Below are positions 1 to 7,785 of a DNA stretch of 64,000 nucleotides, in pieces. The notes under the pieces were generated by a model. That model was not told where the DNA came from. It was given only the letters and a program-made list of their open reading frames with translations, and ran no database searches. The translations under genes were made by a program, and so were the position numbers. Origin of the DNA: Paenibacillus aceti (lineage in GTDB: Bacteria > Bacillota > Bacilli > Paenibacillales > Paenibacillaceae); NCBI RefSeq assembly GCF_003614185.1, contig NZ_KZ987724.1, forward strand, positions 5,446,135 through 5,510,134. The letters are read 5' to 3'. Within the stretch, counting starts at the first letter, position 1; the number at the start of each line of letters is the position of its first letter.

Positions 1-931
1 GAAGCTAGGGGCCGATGTCAAGTGGGATAACGCAAACCAAATCGTAACTATTATCCATAAGGGGAATACGATTGTAATGCCAGTAGGGTCGAAAAAGGTC
101 ACTGTGAATGGCAGCGAAATCACTCTCGATACAATGGCGATTAAGAAAGAGGGTCGTGTTGTAGTTCCTCTTCGTTTTGTGAGCGAAACTCTCAATGCCG
201 AAGTTAAGTGGGACGGTGCATGGAGTGCGGTGAATATCGTAAGTCCAGAATACCAAGAAAAGGTTAATGCTGGTTCTGTAACTCTGGATAAGTGGGGTAG
301 AGAGCTTCGTGCGAACCAAAACTCTAAAAAGTGGATTCTTATGAGCGACACTCCAGATAATGTTTATGAAATTAAGAAATATAAGATCTATCATATTGAC
401 GGGGAACAGGTAGCTAAAGAGTTTGGACAAGGCTTCCATAAAGACGAATTGGATCGTATTGTGAGGAACGTCAAAGAGTACTACAAGCTAGCTCTTAACA
501 TAGATTATAGAACAATAAATTACAGTACTTACTATAATAGTAGTTTCAAGCTACTTGGGCACAATGGGTACATGAATCCTGAACCTTTCCAAGAGTTCGT
601 AAGCTATATTAAGAAGATTAAAGTTATCGTAGAAGGTTATGCATACCCAGATCCGACGACAATCTACTCTTATTATGGTACACCGTTCATTAGAACTAAA
701 TTTAAGTTTCGTGTATTAAGCGCTACTGATTATAATCAGTTCAATGCTGACAGCTACAAGCCTGGAGATAAGTCAGAAAAAGTGACATGGGTTAAACCAG
801 GTCAGTGGTATGAAACTTATTCAGACGTGTCCCTATTTAGTAATAGCCAAGATTTCAGAGCTACACTTAAAATAGGATCTACTGCGAATATGTTTACAAA
901 AGGAGCGTATCGGCATAAGGAGTTGAAATAA
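1..931 (+). CDS. Stalk-domain (copper amine oxidase N-terminal domain) protein, 5' partial
   Basis: The reading frame is open from base 2, so the gene starts before the window and the signal peptide is missing. The visible part begins inside one copper-amine-oxidase N-terminal (stalk, PF07833-type) repeat (KLGADVKWDNANQIVTI) and continues through a second with the VVVPLRFVSETLNAEVKWD motif. About 220 residues of a private C-terminal domain follow. Stalk domains in Paenibacillus are extracellular, cell-wall-linked modules; no enzymatic residues are visible. It is closely similar over its whole length to the next complete gene (1247-2386), so the two are tandem paralogues. It stops with TAA at 929-931. 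Function is unknown beyond a likely surface role. Confidence 0.85.
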   Translation, partial: KLGADVKWDNANQIVTIIHKGNTIVMPVGSKKVTVNGSEITLDTMAIKKEGRVVVPLRFVSETLNAEVKWDGAWSAVNIVSPEYQEKVNAGSVTLDKWGRELRANQNSKKWILMSDTPDNVYEIKKYKIYHIDGEQVAKEFGQGFHKDELDRIVRNVKEYYKLALNIDYRTINYSTYYNSSFKLLGHNGYMNPEPFQEFVSYIKKIKVIVEGYAYPDPTTIYSYYGTPFIRTKFKFRVLSATDYNQFNADSYKPGDKSEKVTWVKPGQWYETYSDVSLFSNSQDFRATLKIGSTANMFTKGAYRHKELK

Positions 932-1205
932 TTGAAACAAAAACTGTTCAATATCTGTATGATATTGGTATTACTAATTACGATGATTCCAACTACAACA
1001 AGTGCCGATGGTGCGAGGCGGTGGGGGTAATGACGGTATCGCTGTACAGGATCGCTAGGTCTTACGTTCATAAAGGAACCATATAATCCAAAATATGGAG
1101 ATATGCATTGCGAAGCTCTCGACACGACAGCGACCACTAGCATACATACAAAGCCGTATGAGAATAAAGAAGTCATGGCCGTATTTGAAGAAGCATGTCG
1201 GTAAA
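932..1205 (+). pseudogene. Decayed secreted-protein gene following the first stalk gene
   Basis: Directly after the stop at 931 a TTG codon opens a short frame with a signal-peptide-like start (LKQKLFNICMILVLLITMI, ending near Thr-Ser-Ala) and a stop at about 1030. Further pieces with Gly-rich coding potential continue in other frames. The same arrangement is seen after the second stalk gene (about 2387-2560), also broken. I read this as a small secreted partner gene that was duplicated with the stalk gene and then lost. The rest of 1030-1240 shows no intact frame. Confidence 0.45.
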
Positions 1206-1246
1206 TTAGCAATAGATTTAAACGTCTAAAAGGAGATGTGATAAAT

Positions 1247-2386
1247 ATGTTTAAGAAAACGTTGATGGCAATTATTGTGGGTACTACTGTATTTACCTCT
1301 GTTGGTGTGGCGAGTGCAGCGACTTTACCACCTGTACAAAAGCCTTCATTAGCTATTGATCTTATTGTAGACGGAAAAAGAGTTACTCTTCCAGACACTG
1401 AGCCATTTATCGACAATGCTGGAAATACGATGGTTCCTATCCGTTTCGTGAGTGAGAAACTGGGAGCCGATGTTAAGTGGGATAATGGAAAACAAATCGT
1501 AACTATTATCCACAAAGATAATACAATCGTTATGCCGGTTGGTTCGAAGAATGTTACTGTAAACGGAAATACTACCACTCTTGATGCAATGGCAATCAAG
1601 AAAGAAGGTCGGGTGGTAGTTCCTCTTCGGTTTGTGAGTGAGACTCTCAATGCCGAAGTTAAGTGGGACGGTGCATGGAGTGCGGTGAATATCGTAAGTC
1701 CAGAGTATCAAAGTAAGATTGATAATGGTGCTGTAACACTAGATCGCTGGGGTCGTGAGCTTAGAGCTAATCAAAACTCTGATGAATGGATTCTTATGAG
1801 CGATACTCCTGATAATGTGTATAAGATTGGGAAGTATAAAATTTATCATATGAAAAGTAGTATTAATGCCCCAGAGTTACAAAAAGACTTTATAAAAGAA
1901 GATTTAGATCGTATAGTCAAGAATGTTAAAGAGTACTATAAGTTAGCTTTGAATATAGATTATAGATCGTTTAACTTTAGTACATACTATAATACATCAT
2001 TTAAATTAACAGGACATAATGGTTACGTAGATCCGACTTCTTACCAGAAATTGGCGAATTTTGTCAAGAAAAATAAAGTAATAGTAGAGGGGTATGCATT
2101 TCCTGATCCTGATACGATCTACTACTATCATGGTACTGAATTTATCAGAACTAAGTTTAAATTTAGAGTACTGAACTCTAATGATCTTAGCCAGTTTAAT
2201 ATGGATAGTTTTAATCCAACCGAAGCATCAGAGTCTCCTAAATGGATAAAGAAGGGCCAATGGTATGAGACGTATTCTGATGTGTCTTTATTCTCTAACA
2301 GTCAAGACCGAAATGGTACGTTAAAAGTAGGGTCTGGTGAAAATATGTTTAGAAAGGGATACTATGTTTACAAGGGGTTGAAGTAA
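1247..2386 (+). CDS. Secreted stalk-domain (copper amine oxidase N-terminal domain) protein
   Basis: The complete protein is about 379 aa. I chose ATG at 1247, giving MFKKTLMAIIVGTT. The upstream in-frame GTG at 1238 lies only 2 nt after the AAAGGAG site (1229-1235), which is too close. A signal peptide (Lys-rich start, hydrophobic core, cut near ASA-A, residue about 24) is followed by two stalk repeats (residues about 45-140, motifs MVPIRFVSEKLGADVKWDN and VVVPLRFVSETLNAEVKWD) and a C-terminal domain of about 235 residues shared with the gene upstream. It is probably exported and bound to the cell surface. No catalytic motif was recognised. The neighbouring copy and the broken partner genes show a tandem duplication. 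Confidence 0.88.
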   Translation: MFKKTLMAIIVGTTVFTSVGVASAATLPPVQKPSLAIDLIVDGKRVTLPDTEPFIDNAGNTMVPIRFVSEKLGADVKWDNGKQIVTIIHKDNTIVMPVGSKNVTVNGNTTTLDAMAIKKEGRVVVPLRFVSETLNAEVKWDGAWSAVNIVSPEYQSKIDNGAVTLDRWGRELRANQNSDEWILMSDTPDNVYKIGKYKIYHMKSSINAPELQKDFIKEDLDRIVKNVKEYYKLALNIDYRSFNFSTYYNTSFKLTGHNGYVDPTSYQKLANFVKKNKVIVEGYAFPDPDTIYYYHGTEFIRTKFKFRVLNSNDLSQFNMDSFNPTEASESPKWIKKGQWYETYSDVSLFSNSQDRNGTLKVGSGENMFRKGYYVYKGLK

Positions 2387-2560
2387 TTGTAAATCAATGT
2401 TTTCACCTGTCTAATTCTTCTAATAACAACGATGCCCACAGCCTATGGTGCAGGTGCTGGTACCGGAAACGACAGCTTTCAATTAATAAGGTCCGTAGAT
2501 TCAATCGTATTTTGTGAATTTACGAAGTTCGTGAATGTTATGTTATGAAATCGGCGGAAA
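2387..2560 (+). pseudogene. Decayed secreted-protein gene following the second stalk gene
   Basis: The segment after the stop at 2386 matches the one after 931: a TTG start is followed at once by TAA, and then comes a frame with a signal-peptide-like core and a Gly-rich stretch (AYGAGAGTGNDS). The frame is closed early and frameshifts follow. It is the second copy of the same lost partner gene. No other gene is seen between 2387 and 2658. Confidence 0.4.
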
Positions 2561-2658
2561 TAAGGTGAAGTAGTAAATGTATTCTGAGAACGCTCGACTA
2601 TAAGTAATAAAATTAAGATTGAAAGAAGAATTAGGGCGAATTTGTAGGAGGTAGAACG

Positions 2659-2916
2659 ATGAAATGGCAAGAAGTGAGAGAACTGTTCCCTGACCAATTT
2701 GTTCTGGTTTCCATACTTAATTATCATGAAGAAGGCAATAAAAAAATAGTAGATGAAGTTGCTCCGATTCGCTCAATACCCGAAGAAAATGCTACTAAAG
2801 AGCTTTTCCAAGCAAAGCCAGGGAATTTAGTATACCATACTTCAAATCAAGACTTCGTGATTCATCTTCGCCGGGATCCATTAATGAGAGTGAGACGTAA
2901 TAGTAATGAAAATTAA
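2659..2916 (+). CDS. Small hypothetical protein, usual partner of a retropepsin-like protease
   Basis: The protein is 85 aa with a strong ribosome site (GTAGGAGG, 2646-2653) and an ATG at 2659. It is soluble and mixed alpha/beta with no membrane segment; it starts MKWQEVRELFPDQFVLV. From memory, small Firmicutes proteins of this kind lie just upstream of retropepsin-like aspartic protease genes. Here the next reading frame starts at ATG 2906, overlapping this stop (TAA ends at 2916), and matches such a protease at its start and end. Molecular function is unknown. Confidence 0.7.
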   Translation: MKWQEVRELFPDQFVLVSILNYHEEGNKKIVDEVAPIRSIPEENATKELFQAKPGNLVYHTSNQDFVIHLRRDPLMRVRRNSNEN

Positions 2917-3155
2917 CTATGACGGACGGTTAATTACGACATTACATACCGTGATATTCAGAGGACGAGTGAAGCATAACGGATTGGCGGAAGCATTCCT
3001 TCCTATGCCTAAATTACGGACAAGATTGAAATTGGTGCATGAAGCATTAAAAATATAGCAATAGATGTAGATTCTGCCTAAGGATCATATAGGGCTACTT
3101 GGATTAGATAACGAAATTGAAGAGTATTCAGACAACACACGACCCGACCTAAGAT
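2906..3155 (+). pseudogene. Remnant of a retropepsin-like aspartic protease gene
   Basis: ATG 2906 overlaps the previous stop, which suggests translational coupling. The start (MKINYDGRLITTLHTVIFRG) looks like the first strands of the small Firmicutes retropepsin-like family. However, the catalytic Asp-Thr-Gly region is absent and a stop occurs at 3056-3058. A second piece in another frame (about 3083-3155, DHIGLLGLDNEIEEY) resembles the family's C-terminal Gly-Leu-Leu-Gly-Leu-Asp segment. The middle has been deleted and frame lost, so no active protease is expected. The family call rests on recall, not on a search. Confidence 0.5.
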
Positions 3156-3178
3156 AAAAGCTATCTAAGGTCGGGTCG
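3140..3178 (+). terminator. Long GC-rich hairpin
   Basis: A 17-bp inverted repeat with one mismatch (CGACCCGACCTAAGATA paired with 3162-3178) and a short loop. There is no clear T-run on either side, so it may be a terminator relic or an RNA-processing or stabilising hairpin at the end of the broken protease gene. Confidence 0.45.
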
Positions 3179-3255
3179 CGTCATAGATACAGGACGTTAT
3201 ATGACAGGGATACAGGATAAAGACTGTAAACAAATAAAAAGAAATATAGGAACGC

Positions 3256-3284
3256 TTGTACGCAGATGTAAATAAAGGTAAAAT
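3256..3284 (+). promoter_or_regulatory. Promoter of the small toxin gene
   Basis: TTGTAC (3256-3261) and TAAAAT (3279-3284) are separated by 17 nt, a good sigma-A arrangement. A start near 3291 gives a leader that includes CTTGGGTGGG (3301-3310). That stretch is complementary, with one bulged C, to the 3' end of the toxin message (CCCACCCCAAG at about 3440-3450), a layout typical of type I toxin mRNAs. Confidence 0.6.
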
Positions 3285-3339
3285 ATAACTACAATTGAAT
3301 CTTGGGTGGGCATGGTTTCCCTTGAAAGGAGGTGAAGCC

Positions 3340-3435
3340 ATGGAAGTTAAGGATGCAATAACGATTATGTTCCTATTTGGATCATTCATTCTTGCTCTTT
3401 TAACTTACATTAATAATAACAACAAGAGAAAGTAA
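3340..3435 (+). CDS. Putative holin-like type I toxin, 31 aa
   Basis: ATG 3340 follows a near-perfect AAAGGAGGT site (3325-3333). The 31-residue product has an acidic start (MEVKDAITIM), one hydrophobic membrane segment (about residues 8-23) and a basic Asn/Lys/Arg tail (NNNNKRK). This is the standard form of the 'putative holin-like toxin' (TxpA/BsrG-type) family, which acts at the membrane and is normally silenced by an antisense RNA. A convergent promoter at 3558-3586 and a shared hairpin at the 3' end supply that arrangement here. I assign it to a type I toxin-antitoxin system from size, context and promoters; no expression data exist. Confidence 0.75.
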   Translation: MEVKDAITIMFLFGSFILALLTYINNNNKRK

Positions 3436-3474
3436 AAACCCACCCCAAGGTTACGAGCCAAAGGTGGGTTTTCG
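3436..3474 (+). terminator. Bidirectional terminator between toxin mRNA and antisense RNA
   Basis: AAAACCCACC and GGTGGGTTTT form a hairpin of about 10 bp with a loop of about 18 nt. A-tracts and T-tracts on both sides let it end transcription in either direction, as needed for convergent toxin and antitoxin RNAs. Confidence 0.75.
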
Positions 3475-3551
3475 TTCTTAACTGACTAAGAAGGGAATAC
3501 CTATCCAAGCCAATTGTACTGGCCAAGTGTTCGCCGCACTTGGTCTTTATT
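3436..3551 (-). ncRNA. Predicted antisense antitoxin RNA (RatA-like arrangement)
   Basis: On the minus strand a strong promoter (TTGATA, 17-nt spacer, TATTAT; plus coordinates 3586-3558) fires toward the toxin gene. A transcript starting near 3551 would run over the shared hairpin at 3436-3474 and overlap the end of the toxin message. Promoter quality, convergent direction and the partner gene make a type I antitoxin RNA the best explanation. The exact ends are inferred. Confidence 0.6.
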
Positions 3552-3557
3552 AACTAT

Positions 3558-3586
3558 ATAATAACACATGTAAAAACATGTATCAA
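3558..3586 (-). promoter_or_regulatory. Promoter of the antisense antitoxin RNA
   Basis: The minus strand reads TTGATA, exactly 17 nt, then TATTAT. This is near consensus and stronger than the toxin promoter, as expected for an antitoxin RNA kept in excess. Confidence 0.65.
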
Positions 3587-3650
3587 AACAATATTGAAAA
3601 ATGATAAAAAATGATTTATTTAAGTAAATCAAGGAAGGCATCACCATCAT

Positions 3651-3797
3651 ATAACACAGTATCTATGCCGCCTTGATCTGCTAAGGAATTTCGAGGAAGC
3701 AGACTCAGCAGACAACCCTGCAAGGCTAAGTAGCGAAGCCACCAGTCGCATACGCTCCTTTAAGCCTTTCGTAGATACAATAACGTTATCGATGATG
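3651..3797 (+). ncRNA. Structured leader-like sequence, copy A
   Basis: This stretch recurs at 4430-4591 in front of another gene. Shared blocks come in the same order: ATAACACA, CTATGC, CAGCAGA-AAC-CTGCA (3706-3722), CCTTTAAGCC, then ATAACG..ATGATG. Copy A can fold: GTATCTATG (3659-3667) pairs with CGTAGATAC (3770-3778); TCTGC pairs with GCAGA; GCAG-loop-CTGC and GGCT-loop-AGCC form inner hairpins; and AACGTT sits at the end. It ends about 30 nt before the start codon of the next gene. It may be a cis-regulatory RNA or a repeated mobile RNA element. I know no named family that fits. Confidence 0.5.
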
Positions 3798-3827
3798 CGA
3801 AGAATGTAATAAATGGAGGTATATGCT

Positions 3828-4403
3828 ATGAAGTTATATGAAGAGCTTAAAGCAAGAAAAGAAGCAGGTGAAAAATTAAATCTAGAAGAACTCACCCCAG
3901 AACTACTTAAGAAACTGTTTTTTGAAGAAGAACTGTCTGATTACCTTATCTCACAATTATATGATGTAAAAGAATCTAGTATTGCGTATAGAAGAAGGAA
4001 GTACGGGATCACAATAAGGAATTCTATACTTGATGAATTACTTCTAGCGAAGACTGATGAAGCAAAGAAAATTAATGAAAAATATAAAAATAATCTAATG
4101 GTTAATGATAATTTAACAATGATTTCAAAAGCAATTACGCATTTTGCTTTTAGAAATGGTCCTATTGAAGATATGCATGCGAGCCCGAAAAATCAACTTT
4201 CTCAAGATGATATGAAAACGCTTAATAAGTTTATGGTTAATAAAATAGCATATGTTTTTAAGTTGATTATTGAGAATCGATGGATTGAACTTGACTTTCT
4301 TATTAGACACACTGATATGATGTATGGTCAAGATTGGGATAATGCTGAACCAGATGATGGTGATAATAGAGAACTCATCCAAATGATGATAAAAAGGCAA
4401 TGA
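3828..4403 (+). CDS. Hypothetical protein with HTH-like N-terminus
   Basis: ATG 3828 is placed 8 nt after GGAGG (3816-3820), so I prefer it to the ATG at 3813, which overlaps the ribosome site. The product is about 191 aa. The N-terminal 70 residues are charged and helical and include ISQLYDVKESSIAYRRRKYGI, like the recognition part of a helix-turn-helix. The C-terminal half contains AFRNGPIEDMHASPKNQLS and DDMKTLNKFMVNKIA, a pattern I associate with small uncharacterised Firmicutes proteins. No enzymatic motif was recognised. The gene lies between the two copies of the structured leader. Confidence 0.65.
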   Translation: MKLYEELKARKEAGEKLNLEELTPELLKKLFFEEELSDYLISQLYDVKESSIAYRRRKYGITIRNSILDELLLAKTDEAKKINEKYKNNLMVNDNLTMISKAITHFAFRNGPIEDMHASPKNQLSQDDMKTLNKFMVNKIAYVFKLIIENRWIELDFLIRHTDMMYGQDWDNAEPDDGDNRELIQMMIKRQ

Positions 4404-4429
4404 TGCGGGTATATTCAAAGTATCATAGT

Positions 4430-4591
4430 ATAACACAATACCTATGCTGCGGAGGTAAGCCCCTTAATCTGACGAAAAATTTTTAGGGAAAGTAAATTCA
4501 GCAGATAACTCTGCAGTCGCTAAGTTCGTCGAATCTGGGCGATGTTCCTTAAGCCAGTGGTGGTTTATGAATAACGGACGTTATACATCAT
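4430..4591 (+). ncRNA. Structured leader-like sequence, copy B
   Basis: Second copy of the sequence at 3651-3797. The 17-nt hairpin CAGCAGATAACTCTGCA (4499-4515) differs from copy A only at two loop bases (C to T), so the stem is kept. The terminal hairpin ATAACG-GA-CGTTAT (4570-4583) replaces the uninterrupted palindrome in A. It ends about 20 nt before the 5'-nucleotidase start at 4612. The long outer pairing of copy A is not clear here. Order and hairpins are conserved while spacers differ, which favours a functional RNA over a recent DNA duplication. Confidence 0.5.
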
Positions 4592-4611
4592 GAAAAGGAA
4601 GAGATTTTACT

Positions 4612-5541
4612 ATGGCATATAAAATTGAAGAAAAAATAGTTATAGCAGTAGCATCGAGTGCTTTATTTGATTTAAGTGATTCCGATAAGGTTTTTCAAGA
4701 ACAAGGTGAAGATAAATATAGAATATATCAAAGGGAAAATGAATCGAAAATATTGGGCCAAGGTGTTGCATTTCCACTAATAAAAAGACTTTTAAATATT
4801 AATACGAAAACAACTCAGCCTGTGGAAGTTGTCTTATTGTCGAGAAATGATCCAGATACAGGCTTAAGAGTATTTAAGTCAATTGAACATTACAACTTAC
4901 CTATAAGTAGAGCGGCGTTTGTTACAGGTAATAATCCGTTTCGTTATATGGAGGCATTTAATGCATCACTATTTCTCTCAGCTAATAATGAGGATATAGA
5001 GAAGGCTGTAGCAATGGGGTACCCCGCGGGGTGTGTTTATCCTAGTGAATTTGTAGATAATGAGAATGATCATGAATTGAGATTAGCTTTTGATTTTGAT
5101 GGAATTGTAGCAGATGATTCAGCAGAAACGATCTTTCAAGAAGGAGAACTTAGGGAATTTCAAATCCATGAAACAGAAAAAGCTAATGAACCTTTGCCGG
5201 AAGGTCCATTATTTAGATTCTTTCATGAAATATCTAAATTACAAAAGAAAGTTTCTGAGATTAGAAATAATGATCCGCAATATAAAATGAAAATAAGAGT
5301 TGCAATAGCAACTGCCAGAAATGCACCAGCACATGAAAGAGTAATAACAACATTAAGAAAATTTGATATACGTGTTGATGAGGCATTTTTTTTAGGCGGT
5401 ATTGATAAGGGGAGGGTATTAAGTATATTTCAGCCCCATATTTTCTTTGACGATCAAAAAAGTCACATTGAACGCGTTGCTAAAATCGCACCGTCTGTGC
5501 ATGTTCCGTTCGGAATAACTAATCTAAAAGTTGAACAATAA
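4612..5541 (+). CDS. 5'-nucleotidase (cytosolic IA/PF06189-type family)
   Basis: The protein is 309 aa, with ATG at 4612 after AAAGGAAGAG. It matches the bacterial members of the 5'-nucleotidase family related to cytosolic IA enzymes. An N-terminal half with SALFDLSDSD and FPLIKRLLNIN is followed by VEVVLLSRNDPDTGLRVF, and then a HAD-type nucleophile motif LAFDFDGIVADDSAE (residues about 160-175). HAD motif III/IV-like segments follow: VAIATARNAPAHERV and PHIFFDDQKSHIE. It should dephosphorylate nucleoside monophosphates in the cytoplasm. The preceding structured leader (4430-4591) may regulate it; that is inference. Confidence 0.82.
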   Translation: MAYKIEEKIVIAVASSALFDLSDSDKVFQEQGEDKYRIYQRENESKILGQGVAFPLIKRLLNINTKTTQPVEVVLLSRNDPDTGLRVFKSIEHYNLPISRAAFVTGNNPFRYMEAFNASLFLSANNEDIEKAVAMGYPAGCVYPSEFVDNENDHELRLAFDFDGIVADDSAETIFQEGELREFQIHETEKANEPLPEGPLFRFFHEISKLQKKVSEIRNNDPQYKMKIRVAIATARNAPAHERVITTLRKFDIRVDEAFFLGGIDKGRVLSIFQPHIFFDDQKSHIERVAKIAPSVHVPFGITNLKVEQ

Positions 5542-5667
5542 AGCTTATAATTACTTATAACACCTAATTCACAACAAGGGAGTACCTCTGAATCGGAGCT
5601 AAGATAAGATTTATCCAAAGATCAGAATATTCCCTAAATAACCCTAAAGTGAGGGATCATTATCAAA

Positions 5668-6795
5668 ATGATAATAAACAATACCACCAGTTTACCTATA
5701 GAGAAGAAAGTAGACCAGCTCTATGCTTGTATCCATAAGATGATCGGTGAGAATGATTTTGAGATAGATGCCTTCACGTGTGATGCCTTAGACAATGAAG
5801 CTCTGAATTTTACTACAAAAGGTATTTATCATTTATACGGTTTCTTAGAAGCTGGCAATGAACAGCTACCATGGTCTATTATTCTAAAAGTAATCAAGCC
5901 AGATAGTGAAGAAAAGGATGATATCCAACATCACAATTATTGGCGTCGGGAGGCGCTTTTGTTTGAATATAACCTTCTTGATGATCTTTCTGAATATATC
6001 ATAGCTCCCAATATTTATCTTGTTGAGGAACAGGATGATGGAACTATCTGGTTGTGGATGGAGCGGGTAAATGGTCGTTTTCCTCATTCAAGGGAGCAAT
6101 TCAATTCTATTGCACATCGACTTGGTATGTTTAACGCAGAGTACCTTACTGCTGCCAAAGCCCTACCAGATGAGATATGGATCTGCAGAAATTGGCTTAA
6201 ATCGTGGACAATCTCAAGTCGAATGTATGCGCCTAATCCAGAGTCGTACATATATAAGTTACAAGATGAAGAGACAAAGTATATTTGGGATTGGTTCAAG
6301 AATCTGAGTGAAAACACAAATGAAATGTTGGATTCTCTTAGCCAATTGCCACGTGTGTTAGCACATCAAGACCTAGGACAAAAAAATATGATTTTAACTT
6401 CAGATGATCAATTGGTGTTCATTGATTGGCAATTCTTGAGTATCTCAGGTATTGGAGAAGATCTGGGTAAAATGTTTGGCGTAAATATGAGCCTGGGCAT
6501 CATTCCTACAGATCAATATGAAACTTATCGAGAATCTTTGTTCTACTCCTATATTAAAGGAATGAGGGAATTGGGGTGGAAAGGAGATGAAGGGTTAGCT
6601 AGATACGGTTATTGTATAAGTACCGCTTTACGAAGTGTCTGGGAAGTTCCTCAGCTCTGCTCTTTAGCTGCCGAGCTTGAAAGTAACCCAACGAATGCTA
6701 AACTGCAAGAAAGGGTATATCAGCTAAAACAAATAATCAATATTCATAAAGCAATGGATTACGAAGCAGAATCATTAAAGAGGACTTCACTATAG
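5668..6795 (+). CDS. APH-type phosphotransferase
   Basis: The protein is 375 aa. It has the aminoglycoside/choline-kinase-like fold: the Brenner motif LAHQDLGQKNMIL (residues about 231-243) carries the catalytic Asp and the metal-binding Asn, and FIDWQF (about 251-256) is the DFG-equivalent. An N-lobe with WSIILKVIK supplies the ATP-contact lysine. Substrate is unknown; the family includes antibiotic kinases, homoserine and sugar kinases and many uncharacterised members. ATG 5668 lies after GAGGGATCATTATCAAA, a weak ribosome site. No operon partner is evident. Confidence 0.78.
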   Translation: MIINNTTSLPIEKKVDQLYACIHKMIGENDFEIDAFTCDALDNEALNFTTKGIYHLYGFLEAGNEQLPWSIILKVIKPDSEEKDDIQHHNYWRREALLFEYNLLDDLSEYIIAPNIYLVEEQDDGTIWLWMERVNGRFPHSREQFNSIAHRLGMFNAEYLTAAKALPDEIWICRNWLKSWTISSRMYAPNPESYIYKLQDEETKYIWDWFKNLSENTNEMLDSLSQLPRVLAHQDLGQKNMILTSDDQLVFIDWQFLSISGIGEDLGKMFGVNMSLGIIPTDQYETYRESLFYSYIKGMRELGWKGDEGLARYGYCISTALRSVWEVPQLCSLAAELESNPTNAKLQERVYQLKQIINIHKAMDYEAESLKRTSL

Positions 6796-6843
6796 TTTGC
6801 ACAGCATTTCTCATCCTAAATTCACAAACCGAGGTGATCACTT

Positions 6844-7533
6844 ATGGAAAATGCCAAAATCATATCCATCAATATAGGTAAACCGATACAGGTGCAGTAC
6901 AACAATAGAGAAGTCTCCACAGGTATATTCAAGAAGTCCATCGATGAGCCGGTGTTCTTGACTTCACTCAATTTTGAGGGGGACGGGCAGGCGGATCTTG
7001 TCCACCACGGGGGCAGAGATAAGGCGGTCTGTGTGTACCCCTATGAACATTATCCCTATTGGGAACAGGAATTGGGGAGGGCGTTGAAATACAGCGCCTT
7101 CGGTGAGAATTTAACGACCCAAGGTTTGCTGGAGACGGAGGTTTGTATCGGCGATATTTTTCAGCTGGGAGAAGCGGTCGTGCAGGTGAGTCAGCCCAGG
7201 CAGCCATGCTTTAAATTGTCTGTAAGATATGGGGCGCCCGACATGCCGATGAAGGTGCAGGAAACTGGCTATACTGGCTTTTATTTTCGCGTGCTTCAGG
7301 AAGGGCTTGTATCAAAGTCGGATAATCTGATTAGGACCAGCCGTCATCCGAAGGGGATTTCGGTTTCCTATGCTAACCAGATCATGCACCGGGATAAGAA
7401 TGATAGAGAAGGAATTAAGAAGATCCTTGAAGTGGAGGAGCTCTCGGCAAGCTGGAGAAAAACTTTTGTGAAGCGTCTGGAAGGAAACGTGACGGATACG
7501 AAGGAAAGACTAACAGGGGATAAGAGGGAGTAG
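6844..7533 (+). CDS. MOSC domain protein (YiiM-like)
   Basis: The protein is 229 aa, with ATG at 6844 after GAGGTGATC. The MOSC domain (about residues 15-165) shows VHHGGRDKAVCVYPYEHYPYW, SAFGENLT and the conserved cysteine in SQPRQPCFKLS. A C-terminal 3-alpha domain (about 165-215) follows, the YiiM-type architecture. MOSC proteins bind a sulphur-carrying molybdenum cofactor and take part in N-hydroxylated compound reduction or sulphur transfer. The next 170 bases are non-coding up to an IS3 insertion. Confidence 0.85.
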   Translation: MENAKIISINIGKPIQVQYNNREVSTGIFKKSIDEPVFLTSLNFEGDGQADLVHHGGRDKAVCVYPYEHYPYWEQELGRALKYSAFGENLTTQGLLETEVCIGDIFQLGEAVVQVSQPRQPCFKLSVRYGAPDMPMKVQETGYTGFYFRVLQEGLVSKSDNLIRTSRHPKGISVSYANQIMHRDKNDREGIKKILEVEELSASWRKTFVKRLEGNVTDTKERLTGDKRE

Positions 7534-7700
7534 TGTGCCACTAAGGGACCACTCCTAAGCTTAGCGTTATAAAATGAGTTATATTAAGGTAAGAATGAGT
7601 AAGGAGCCGTGCGGTAACACGACTCCAGTGTACAATAACTGCATAAAGAGCAAGTCGGCCACATAAGATGGGTCGGAAATAGACCGTTATCCTAGTGAAG
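7534..7700 (+). other. Intergenic segment cut by the IS insertion
   Basis: No gene is seen. A GC-rich stem (GGAG..GTG-loop-CAC..CTCC, about 7601-7627) lies in an otherwise unstructured stretch that runs directly into the left IS end at 7701. It may be the remains of a leader or RNA whose downstream part was separated by the IS; nothing firmer can be said. Confidence 0.3.
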
Positions 7701-7785
7701 TGCTCCCTGTCAAGTAGACAGTGTAAAAAACAAAATAGTTAGTTTGCATTCCTCAGCTCGGTTAAACCGAGCTGAGTTTTTTTCA

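Noticed and set aside
817-1650. 277-codon minus-strand frame
   Set aside because: It runs antisense across the two stalk genes and their decayed spacer, with no ribosome site or domain.
3651-3797. Group I intron, T-box, cobalamin, glmS or c-di-GMP riboswitch
   Set aside because: None of the conserved core strings of these families was found, and copy B does not keep the pairings a group I core would need.
7601-7700. Riboswitch or T-box leader cut by the IS
   Set aside because: A hairpin is present but no conserved leader motif was found; only an unassigned intergenic region can be supported.
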